Position numbers and translations under genes: made by a program. The notes beneath the pieces were generated by a model that did not search any database, was not told where the DNA came from, and saw only the letters and a list, made by a program, of their open reading frames with translations. Below are positions 24,535-33,389 of a DNA stretch of 64,000 bases, one piece after another. Position 1 is the stretch's first letter. Each line of letters starts with the position of its first letter. This stretch comes from JBDKUD01 sp050943315 (GTDB lineage: Bacteria; Bacillota; Syntrophomonadia; Syntrophomonadales; Syntrophomonadaceae), in NCBI GenBank assembly GCA_050943315.1, contig JBMNOY010000001.1:1-64000 (forward strand). Reading direction: 5' to 3'.

Positions 24535-27237
24535 ATGATAACCTTAACCATTGATGGCAAGGAAATACAGGTACCAAAAGGTACTATGCTTTTAGATGCA
24601 TGTCTTAAAGCTGGCGCCGATATTCCCACCCTGTGCTATGATCCGGATTTAAGGCTGGCTGGTTCTTGCCGCATGTGTGTGGTAGAGGCCAAGGGTAGAA
24701 GGAATCTTATAGCCAGTTGTGTATCACCGGCAGAGAACGGGATGGTAATTGAAACCGAAAGCGCTGATGTTATAGAAGCCAGGAAGGTAATTCTGGAATT
24801 ATTATTGGCCCGCCATAAACTGGAATGCCATACCTGCGAGAAAGATGGGGATTGTAAACTTCAAGACTATTGCTATCGTTACGGAGTAACTGAGTCTCGT
24901 TATACTGGTGAAGGGCCGCATTTTGCCATGGACGATCCTAATCCATTTATTAAACGAGACTATGATAAATGCATTATGTGTACCCGCTGCGTAAGAGCCT
25001 GTGAGGAGATTACCGGTGCCATAGCTATAAATGTCAAGGACCGGGGACATCACGCTAAGATTGCTACAGCTTATGACGGTAAATTAGCCGATTCCACCTG
25101 CGTTTTTTGCGGACAATGTATGATGGTTTGTCCGGTAGGGGCATTAACCAGCAAAGTCTCCGCTGGAAAAGGCAAACCTTATCAAACCGAAAAAGTTCTT
25201 ACCACCTGCACCTATTGCGGAACTGGATGCACCTTCCAGTTGAACGTCAAAGATGATAAAGTTGTGGGAGTTACCTCGGTAAGGGATGCTGATTGGAGTC
25301 CTGTAAACAAAGGAGCCCTATGTGTAAAAGGCAGATTTGGATGGGACTTTATCAACAGCGAAGAGAGGCTTACTACTCCATTAATCAAGGAAAACGGTGA
25401 GTTTCGCCCCGCATCCTGGGACGAAGCCCTGGATTTGGCAGCCAAGAAACTCAAAGAGATAAAGGAGAAATCAGGACCCGATTCACTGGCCCTATTCTCT
25501 TCTGCACGTATGACCAATGAAGAGAATTATCTGGCTCAAAAACTGATGCGGGCCGCTATTGGTTCCAATAATGTTGACCACTGTGCCCGTCTCTGACACT
25601 CTGTTACTGTCGCCGGTCTGGGGGCAGCATTTGGTAGTGGCGCTATGACTAATACCATTGGTGAATTAGAAAAAGACGCTACTGCGATTTTCCTGATTGG
25701 AACCAACACCACTGAGAATCATCCGATTATTGGATATAAAATCAAGAAAAACATTCGTGAGAACGGAGCCAAATTGATAGTAGCCGATCCACGGCGGATA
25801 GAGCTGGCCAATATGGCAGATGTTTATATGCCGTTTAAACCCGGAACTGATGTCGCGCTGATTAACGGTATGATGAATGTTATCATCAATGAAGGGTTAG
25901 CTGATAACGAGTTTATCGCCAACCGCACCGAGGGTTATGAAGAGATGGCTAAAGTAGTGGAGAAATACACTCCCGAGTACGTGTCCGCCATCACTGGAGT
26001 ACCAGCAGAAGATATCATTAAAGCAGCCCGCATTTATGCCAGTGCAGACGCTGGTTCCATTTGTTATGCCATGGGTGTGACGCAACATAGTACCGGAACG
26101 GATAATGTTAAATCAATATGCAACCTGGCACTGCTAACTGGCAATCTGGGTAAACCCGGTACAGGGGTAAATCCCTTGCGGGGTCAGAACAATGTTCAGG
26201 GGGCATGTGATATGGGTGCTCTCCCAGTTAGCTACCCGGCCTATGCCAAAGTTGTTGATGAAGCTGCCCGGGAAAAGCTTGAGAAAGCCTGGGGGGTAAA
26301 ACTTCCTGATAAAAATGGTTTGACCTTGACTGATACTATTAACAGGGCTCACCATGGTGAGATTAAAGGCTTGTATGTTATAGGTGAAAATCCTATGATG
26401 AGTGACCCGGATTTGGGTCATGTGGAAGAGGCTCTCGATAACCTGGAGTTTTTGCTGGTTCAGGATATATTCCTTACCGAAACAGCCAAGAAAGCAGACG
26501 TGGTATTGCCGGGGGTTACCTTTGCCGAAAAAAACGGTACTTTTACCAATACGGAAAGACGGGTGCAGAGAATCCGGCAGGCGATCAAGCCTGTAGGTGA
26601 TGCGCGCGAAGACTGGAAAATTATCTCTGACTTATCAACCCGACTGGGATATCCTATGAATTACGATTCCCCGGAGGAGATATTTGAAGAAATCAGGACC
26701 GTAACGCCTTCTTATGCCGGTATGACCTATAAACGTCTGGAAGGCAAGGGACTGCACTGGCCGTGCCCCAACGAGGACAGCCCGGGAACACCTATTCTGC
26801 ATAAAGAGAAGTTCAATCGGGGTCTGGGCCTTTTCCATGCCATTGAGTTTAAAGAGGCTGCTGAACTGCCCGATGAAGAATATCCCCTGATTCTTACTAC
26901 CGGACGCAGCCTGTTCCATTACCATACTGGTACCATGACCAGAAGATCAACCGCTCTGGACAATCATATGCCTGATAATGAGGTACAGGTAAACAGTAAG
27001 ACAGCAGCACAATTGGGCATTCTAGATGGGGAAAAAGTCAAGCTTTCCACCCGCAGGGGCAGTATTGAACTCAGGGCTAAATTATCCGATAGCATTAGAG
27101 ACAATGTGGTATTTACCTACTTCCACTTCCAGGAAGCAGCCGCTAATGTCTTAACCAACGCCAACGCGGATTCTTTGGACCCGGTTGCCCGGATTCCAGA
27201 GTATAAAGTTTGCGCAGCCAGATTAGAAAAACTATAA
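24535..27237 (+). CDS. fdhA: Cytosolic formate dehydrogenase catalytic subunit FdhA, selenocysteine protein
   Basis: A 900-residue Mo/W formate dehydrogenase that reads through an in-frame TGA (25594-25596) as selenocysteine 354, in HCARL-Sec-HS, the known active-site context. Frame, motif and SECIS hairpin agree, so this is one gene and not two. N-terminal electron-transfer part as in NuoG: [2Fe-2S] ligands C34, C45, C48, C62; a His94/C98/C101/C107 site; [4Fe-4S] groups at C146-C156 and C189-C199. Then the FDH core with CTYCGTGCTF near 225. It works with the NuoE- and NuoF-like subunits to couple formate and CO2 to NAD(H). No signal peptide. Ribosome site AAAGGAGG. Confidence 0.95.
25594..25627 (+). 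promoter_or_regulatory. Bacterial SECIS element of fdhA
   Basis: Ten bases after the TGA, CTGTC (25607-25611) pairs with GGCAG (25623-25627); a G/G mismatch and two C-G pairs close the loop GGTCT. The loop GGTC matches the SelB contact in known bacterial SECIS elements, and the GG lies 19-20 bases after the UGA. Confidence 0.85.
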
Positions 27238-27272
27238 CTAAACAAAAAAAACGATAAGCCGATATATAAAAC

Positions 27273-27303
27273 GGGACCCGGGTAAGCTTGCTTATCCGGG
27301 TCC
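27273..27303. terminator. Shared hairpin between the two convergent fdh operons
   Basis: GGACCCGGGTAAGC (27274-27287) pairs with GCTTATCCGGGTCC (27290-27303), 14 pairs with one G-U, on a two-base centre. On the minus strand it is followed by CGTTTTATA. It lies 36 bases after the fdhA stop and 67 before the fdhE end, so it probably ends both transcripts. Confidence 0.75.
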
Positions 27304-27370
27304 TAATGCTACTTAGAAATATAATTAACCGTGGTTTAGTTGGTTAACCTTATCCCGTTAATACCCACTA

Positions 27371-28210
27371 TCAGCTTTCTCCATCTTCGGTGTGATTCTT
27401 AAATCCATTTTCCTCAGCTACCATATCCAGGTATACAGTTTCCACGTTAGCGATAAAGAGATCAACTGCCCCGGCTTTTTTCCGTTCGTCATAGGTTTTA
27501 ATGTAACCCTTACACTTGTCACACACATATATCTGGTAGGCAGGATCATTCTCTAGCGACAGGTACCGAATAGTACCTACTTCATCATTGCCGCAATGAA
27601 CGCAGTATAAAGCCCGGACTTCCCATTCGGTGAAGCAGCGGTCACAGAACATGAATCTGCGGCCATCTTCAGATCTCAGGCGGCAAATACGCGATTTGGC
27701 GCCACAAAAGGGGCACATGTCGGGAAAATCCCAATATTGAAAAGTATCCTCCTTTATATCCTCAGCTACTGGTTCAGCGTAGACCCTTAAAAACGGACGG
27801 AGAGCATGCTCCAGGCTAAAAATAAAAAGCTCCTGGGGTACATCCAAACCCACGGCCAAATTTCCCAGATATGTATAGTCATCATCAAGCATTCTAGACA
27901 GGAGATGCTTGAACTCTATATTGCTTACTATTCCTTTAAGTTTAGCAACTGTCTGAGCCGATTCCGGACGACAGCTTGGAATATAGTCCAGTAATTCAAC
28001 ATAGAGATTCTGGAATTGATCAGGGTCAATAATTAAAGACATATGTTTTAGCAATGGTTTACTGCTATTAGACAAGAGTTTGATAACATCTGTTTTATCA
28101 GAATGAATTAATCGCTGAAGTTTAAACTGTTGCTGATTTTGCCAAGTTTCCAGATTCTTATAGAATTCCAAATACCCCTCGGGCAGGGTAACCGGTACCT
28201 GTCTGCTCAT
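27371..28210 (-). CDS. fdhE: Formate dehydrogenase accessory protein FdhE
   Basis: A 279-residue FdhE, needed for activity of respiratory, Tat-exported formate dehydrogenases. Four CxxC rubredoxin-like knuckles are visible in the C-terminal half: CPFC, CDRC, CVHC and CDKC, matching the iron-binding motifs of FdhE. The N-terminal helical part is typical. Start MSRQVPVTLPEG is preceded by AGGAGGGG. It lies at the end of the leftward fdhG-fdhH-fdhI set but behind a terminator, so it may be made at a lower level or from its own promoter. Confidence 0.92.
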   Translation of the reverse strand: MSRQVPVTLPEGYLEFYKNLETWQNQQQFKLQRLIHSDKTDVIKLLSNSSKPLLKHMSLIIDPDQFQNLYVELLDYIPSCRPESAQTVAKLKGIVSNIEFKHLLSRMLDDDYTYLGNLAVGLDVPQELFIFSLEHALRPFLRVYAEPVAEDIKEDTFQYWDFPDMCPFCGAKSRICRLRSEDGRRFMFCDRCFTEWEVRALYCVHCGNDEVGTIRYLSLENDPAYQIYVCDKCKGYIKTYDERKKAGAVDLFIANVETVYLDMVAEENGFKNHTEDGES

Positions 28211-28321
28211 AAATAATTACCACCCCTCCTGATATTTACCCTTACTAAAGAACACGAATATTTGATCATTAGTGGGATATTAAAATGTTATTAATATATT
28301 GCTTACATTAATTAAAATAAT

Positions 28322-28348
28322 AAAAAGGGGGAATTAGTCCCCCTTTTT
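28322..28348 (-). terminator. Terminator after fdhI
   Basis: AAAAAGGGGGA (28322-28332) and TCCCCCTTTTT (28338-28348) pair over 11 bases with a 5-base loop. On the minus strand it directly follows the fdhI stop, with more T and A beyond, separating fdhGHI from fdhE. Confidence 0.85.
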
Positions 28349-28353
28349 AGCTG

Positions 28354-29037
28354 TTACTCGGACTTGGATTTATCACCGTAGGTTTCTTCATACCAGATAG
28401 TATGATGATGCTTAGCCCAATCTTCGCGGACAGTACCTTTCCACATGCCCCAGAAAGATTCCCCGGAACCAGGGTGGAAGGAACCCAGATAGCCGTGCAT
28501 ACACACCATACAGGTGGAGAAAATCATAGCCAAATCGTGAATTGGGTATGATACACGAACTAAGCCAGCCGGAAACAGGGCAGGAAACCACATGATGTAA
28601 CCGCTTAGAACCAGTAATATAACACAGGTCGGGGTTACTATGGAATTGCCTTTTTCGCCGCCGTTGAATCTGGTTTGAGGCGGTATCTTTACGGGAAAGC
28701 CTAGAAATTCCAGGGGGAATTTCATTAAGAAACCTATGTCATTCATACCAAAACGGAAAATGTCTTTTACCCAGTTAATGATTCCTTTGAAATCAAATAA
28801 TACAAAAATGGCCAGGAATGCAGTCATAATTACGGCTGCAATCCGGTGAACCAGGCCTGCTCCTTTATACCCGCCAAACACCGGGGCAAGAAAGTCCAGA
28901 CCATTGCAGAACAAGAGCAAACCAGTAAACAGACAAAGTATGAAGGTCACGGTATGTCCCCAGTGGGTCATACGGGCAACAACATTGAACCTTTCTACCC
29001 GTTTAACATCTGGTTTGTATTCTGGAATCCATTGCAT
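28354..29037 (-). CDS. fdhI: Cytochrome b subunit of membrane formate dehydrogenase (gamma)
   Basis: A 227-residue FdnI/FdoI-type cytochrome b with about four membrane helices (near residues 26-44, 65-82, 133-150 and 163-185). Candidate haem ligands are His25 and His28 (MTHWGH), the His of GLVHRIAAV, and those of YPIHDLAM and CMHGYLGS. It anchors FdhG and FdhH and passes electrons from formate to the quinone pool. The helices and the long loop between the second and third are as in the DUF4405/FdnI group. The start codon overlaps the fdhH stop by one base. Confidence 0.9.
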   Translation of the reverse strand: MQWIPEYKPDVKRVERFNVVARMTHWGHTVTFILCLFTGLLLFCNGLDFLAPVFGGYKGAGLVHRIAAVIMTAFLAIFVLFDFKGIINWVKDIFRFGMNDIGFLMKFPLEFLGFPVKIPPQTRFNGGEKGNSIVTPTCVILLVLSGYIMWFPALFPAGLVRVSYPIHDLAMIFSTCMVCMHGYLGSFHPGSGESFWGMWKGTVREDWAKHHHTIWYEETYGDKSKSE

Positions 29038-29834
29038 TACTCATGACCTCCTTCCTCGTGCCCATGTTTATTGGCTAATATTCTGGTAGTTACAAAACTG
29101 ATAGCAGATGCACCGAGTGCTACCGGTATTAGCCAGCCAGCCCAAGGTTGCACGTAGTTCTGCCAGAAGGGGATCTGACCAGGAACTTTGGGATTAACCG
29201 GCAAATCAAATTTGTCCGGGGTATCTGTTAAAATATAAAGGTTATTAGTTCCGCCTAATTCAACTTCACCGTAGATTGTTGCCCGGGGAAATCCGTTTGC
29301 CCGCAGGTATTTGACCCGTTCTCTGGCCTGCATTAATAATTCTTCGCGATCACCAAAAGTCAGGGCACCAGCCACACAAGTCTTGGCACAAGCCGGTATT
29401 TCTCCAGCATCCACCCGGTCCGCACATAGAGTGCATTTAGTTACTGTATCTTCTCTCTTTCTGTACTTGGGTATCTCAAATGGGCATGCATAAGTACAAT
29501 ATTGACAGCCGATACATTTTTTATAATCCTTGATTACTGCTCCCCACTCGTTAATACTGATAGCGTCTTGTGGACAGGCATGTTTACAAGCTGGATCGGA
29601 GCAGTGCATACATTGATGTTTAATGAAGTTCCATTTTACGCCGCTGACAGGATCTTCATGCTCAATAAATTTAACAATCGTGAATGTGTCTCCATTGGTG
29701 TCCTTATGAGTCTGATAATTCCCTTTGAAGGGCTCTATTACTGCAGGAAGCTGGTTCCAGTTTTTACATGCCACCTGGCAGCCACGGCAGGCGGTACATT
29801 TGCTGGTATCGTACATATTACACTTTTTTGCCAT
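29037..29834 (-). CDS. fdhH: Fe-S subunit of membrane formate dehydrogenase (beta)
   Basis: A 265-residue FdnH-like protein with four [4Fe-4S] sites: CTACRGCQVACK, CMHCSDPACKHACP, CIGCQYCTYACP and CTLCADRVDAGEIPACAKTC, and one C-terminal membrane helix (WAGWLIPVALGASAISFVTT). It wires the catalytic subunit to the cytochrome. I start it at MAKKCNMYDTSKC (ATG 29834, AAGGAGGG 7 bases upstream); an upstream in-frame start would overlap fdhG. It lies 2 bases after the fdhG stop and touches fdhI, so the three are co-translated. Confidence 0.93.
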   Translation of the reverse strand: MAKKCNMYDTSKCTACRGCQVACKNWNQLPAVIEPFKGNYQTHKDTNGDTFTIVKFIEHEDPVSGVKWNFIKHQCMHCSDPACKHACPQDAISINEWGAVIKDYKKCIGCQYCTYACPFEIPKYRKREDTVTKCTLCADRVDAGEIPACAKTCVAGALTFGDREELLMQARERVKYLRANGFPRATIYGEVELGGTNNLYILTDTPDKFDLPVNPKVPGQIPFWQNYVQPWAGWLIPVALGASAISFVTTRILANKHGHEEGGHE

Positions 29835-29836
29835 GC

Positions 29837-32800
29837 TTAAGCCCTCCTTATATCGCAAAGCCAGGCTTTGTATTCGGGGATCATGGTGTTAGCATCACCT
29901 ACATGCGGGGTCAGCCGGTTAACCGGATCACCGGTGGCAAAGCCTTTGTAACCATAATGCCAGACCGTTCCGATCTCGTGTAGTTCCTGACCGTTTACAA
30001 CCATCGGTTTTAATCGTTTGGTTACACATGCAATGGCTTCAACATCACCCCGCGATGAGGAGATTATTACCTTGTCACCATTCTTAATTCCTTTGGCTTT
30101 TGCTAGTTGTTCACTCAACTCGATAAACATATTGGGCATAAGTTCAGCTAACCAGGGCAGGTTACGGGTCAGGGCACCAGTCTGCCAGTGCTCAACTACC
30201 CGATAGGTGGTACCTATGAGCGGGTATTTGTCAGTTTTGCCCTGCTTGTCAGGTTCCCAGATCTTTATCACAGGATTGTTCTGCTGACTGCTCAACAGAT
30301 TTTTAACCGGGCTTTCCCATGGTTCATAATGCTCGGGGAAGGGACCTTCCTTAAGGGATGATTTGGTAGCAAAAAGACAGCCAGTTCCTTCCGGTCTCAT
30401 GATAAACGGATTTGCTTTCTCCGGAGGTGCGGTCTTGGTGGTATCACATACATCGTCGCCTTCCCAGCAACCCACCACACTGGGGTTAGCAGGATCGGAA
30501 ATTTTTGTCGGGTTCCATATGATTAACTGACGATCTTCATCGCCCGGCCAGGGATTACCGTCTGGCTGTACTGAGCAACGATTGTAGATAATTCTGCGGT
30601 TAAGCGGCCAGCACCAGGCCCAGTTGGAGTATAGTCCCAAACCGGTTTTGGAGTTGTCTTTATTATCCCGGATCTGTGGTTTGTAGATATCTTTACCGTC
30701 TTTACGGGTCATAACCCCGCTCATTAACCAGCATCCGCAGGCGGTTGAACCGTCATCAGCCAATTTCGCGAAGCCTTCTACCGGTGAATTATCCTTTACG
30801 TTGTAGCCGTTAATCTCCTTGCCAACCAAAACTACATCAGGCTCTTCGCCCTCGCCATAACCCCAGGTAAGGTTAACAATGGGCTCGTCCTGAGGAAGAG
30901 TACTGCCTTCGTATAGTTTTTTAACCCGTTTGGCAATCTGGTCGATGATCCACAGATCAGGTTTAGATTCTCCAACCGGATCTGCGCCTTTCCAGCGGAA
31001 CTGTACCAGACGGCCGGTGTTGGATGCCGTACCTTCTTTTTCATAAACTGCAGCGGCAGGCAGGAAGAAGACCTCGGTCTGGATATCCTTGGGCTCCATA
31101 ATTTCTACGTTGGGGTTATTAACCGGTCTTTTCCAGGCTTCATAGGACCAGAATTCAGCAGATTCGTTGGCCCACAGGTCACAACTAACCAGCCATTTTA
31201 AGTTGCACATAGCTCTTTGTTCCTTGTTGGCATTTGGACCTCCAACCACCGGGTTGGACCCCATGATAAATAAACCTTCAATTTCTTTGTTGTACATGGC
31301 TTCAAACAAAGCTATATGCGAATAATTCTTCTTTTCATCCCGCTTGGGCAGGTAATGATAGCCGAAATCGTTATCCTTGGTAGCTCCTTCACCCCACCAG
31401 GCCTTGAGCATACTTACTACCCATTTAGGGGTGTTAATCTTAAAGCCCGACATAGGTACAGGATTCTTGAGGAGTTCCCTTAGTTCATCCAGGCTGGTTG
31501 CGGGAAGCTTGGCAGTTCCCGGGGTAACTTGTTTCAGAAAACTTACCAGATCCTTGTTATTCGGAGTGTTCATTGGTGAATCAATATAACCGGGAATTAT
31601 ATGGAACAATAAAGCCATATCAGTAGCGCCTTGAACATTATTTTCACCGCGCATGGCATTAACGCCGCCGCCCGGTCTGCCCATATTGCCCAGTAACAAC
31701 TGAACGATGGTAAATGCTTTAACATTCTGACTGCCTACGGTATGCTGCGTAATCCCCATGGCATACATAATGCTGCCGGTTTTATTAGGAGCACCGGTGG
31801 CGCAGAAAGTCTTTAATACCTCCATGTACTTATCCTTGGGAGTGCCGGTAATTTTGCACACGGTATCTATGTCATAACGCTCATAGTGCTTTTTCAACAG
31901 CTGGAATACGCACCGGGGATTACTAAGGGTAGGATCCTTAAGAGGAGTACCCTCAGGAGAATACTGGTAATCCCAGGTGGTTACGTCATATTTTCGGTTG
32001 GCCGCATCATAACCGGAGAAAAGCCCGTCCTTAAAGTCAAAACCGTCAGCTATCAGGTATGAAGCATTAGTGTAAGCTACTACATACTCTTTATGATATA
32101 ATTCATTATCTAAAATATACTTAATCATCCCGCCTAAAAAGGCTATATCCGTACCGGAACGCATCGGAGCGTAAATATCTGCCACGGCAGAGGTACGGGT
32201 ATAACGAGGGTCAACGTGGATAATTTTAGCCCCCCGTTCTTCCTTGGCTTTGAACAGCCATTTCATGCTGATCGGATGATTTTCCGCCAGGTTACTACCC
32301 ATAATCAAGGCACAATCAGTATTTTTAAAGTCATTAATATGGTTGGTCATAGCTCCACGGCCAAATGCGGGTGACAAACCTGCCACCGTGGCCGAGTGTC
32401 AGATACGGGCCTGGGTTTCCAGGTAAACCACACCGAGGGCGCGCATTAACTTGGAGTGCAAGTACGCTTCCTCGTTATCCAGGCCAGAACCTCCTATCGA
32501 TGCAATTTTTTCGCAACGGTTAACAATGATTTCACTACCATCAGATATCTTTTCTTTGTGAATAAAGTTCTTGTCCCGGGTTTCCTTCACTTTACGAGCG
32601 ATTTGGTCAAGTGTCCAATCCCAATCCTTTTCAACCCATTTGTCACTTCCGGGAGCACGATACAGTGGCTTCTGCACCCTTTTAGGGTTAATAACCTGCT
32701 CGCCTTTCTCATTATAAATCTCTCTTAAATTGAACAGGGCTGCTCCCTTGGCACATGCGCCACCGCGGTTTATGGGATTATCTGGGTCTCCTTCCACACT

Positions 32801-33031
32801 GAGAAGCTTTACGAACTTCCCGGCGGCATCCCTTTCTGCATAAACCAGCAGGCCGCATCCCGAAGCACAATACGGACAGATAGTTGGCGTTGGAGTTACA
32901 TTCTTAATTCTGCATCCCTTAACCTCAGCCGCGGTAGCCTGAAAGTCAAAACCCAGGTCTACTACTGCTAAAGAAGCGGCAGTAACTCCGGTTACCTTAA
33001 GAAATTGCCTTCGGGTAACCTTCATACTCAT
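29837..33031 (-). CDS. fdhG: Tat-exported formate dehydrogenase catalytic subunit FdhG, selenocysteine protein
   Basis: A 1064-residue FDH-N/O-type catalytic subunit. The gene reads through TGA at 32401-32399 as selenocysteine 211 in ETQARI-Sec-HSATVAG, the FdnG active-site context, and continues in frame. The N terminus MSMKVTRRQFLKVTG is a twin-arginine signal (RR at 7-8), so the enzyme is exported folded. The [4Fe-4S] cluster is at CPYCASGCG (C52, C55, C59) with a later Cys in GGACAKG. GRGAMTNH follows the Sec site as in E. coli FdnG. Start chosen at ATG 33031, with AAGGAG 11 bases upstream. With fdhH and fdhI it forms a respiratory complex facing outward. Confidence 0.95.
32370..32401 (-). 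promoter_or_regulatory. Bacterial SECIS element of fdhG
   Basis: On the minus strand, 11 bases after TGA, GGTGGC (32387-32382) pairs with GTCACC (32375-32370), one G-U, around the loop AGGTTT. E. coli fdhF has AGGTCT in this place. The GG is 19-20 bases after the UGA, the same geometry as in fdhA. Confidence 0.87.
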
Positions 33032-33389
33032 CACAAAACACTCTCCTTTCCCCACATATTTAATTTTGGCTTTTAACACTTTGGCAGAACCCTTAACCCC
33101 CTATATCTAACAACTGCTAAACAGAAGGATTGTGCCATTCTTGCTATAATTTTACACGATTACAGGGAAAAATAATATTACCAATATTGTTAGATATTAT
33201 AGAATTCTACCTGCTATTTTGGGGCCCCTATTTCTGGTATCCTTATCTTTAGATACCTATTTGCCTTCAACTAACTTCGACACAAAACCAGTAATATCCT
33301 TGAAATTTTATAACCAAACCTAGTTATATTAGACAATGTTATTGGCGCTATAAAAATGAGTTATATGATTGAGCGAATCAGGGTGATTA
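33032..33389. promoter_or_regulatory. AT-rich gap upstream of fdhG
   Basis: A 358-base stretch between the moeA-PBP stop and the fdhG start, both leftward, large enough for an own fdhG promoter. A dyad lies at 33172-33200: ATAATAT and ATATTAT arms around CAATATTG. TATAAT faces left at 33201-33196 but lacks a convincing -35. GGGGCCCC lies at 33221-33228. No gene seen. Confidence 0.5.

Noticed and set aside
25585..25650. fdhA looks like two genes split by a TGA stop
   Set aside because: The TGA sits in the exact selenocysteine context (CARL-Sec-HS), the frame continues, and a SECIS hairpin follows. It is a selenoprotein, not a pseudogene.
32380..32410. fdhG split by a TGA on the minus strand
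   Set aside because: Same reasoning: ETQARI-Sec-HS context, in-frame continuation, and a SECIS hairpin with loop AGGTTT.
33115..33145. Possible sigma-54 promoter for fdhG (TGGCAC on the minus strand)
   Set aside because: The -24 element matches, but the -12 position reads TTCTG instead of TTGC, so the required GC is missing.
22549..33188. TACCAATATT occurs upstream of both aor (22549-22558) and fdhG (33179-33188)
   Set aside because: A 10-base AT-rich match between two gaps of about 350 bases is expected fairly often by chance; not enough to call a shared site.
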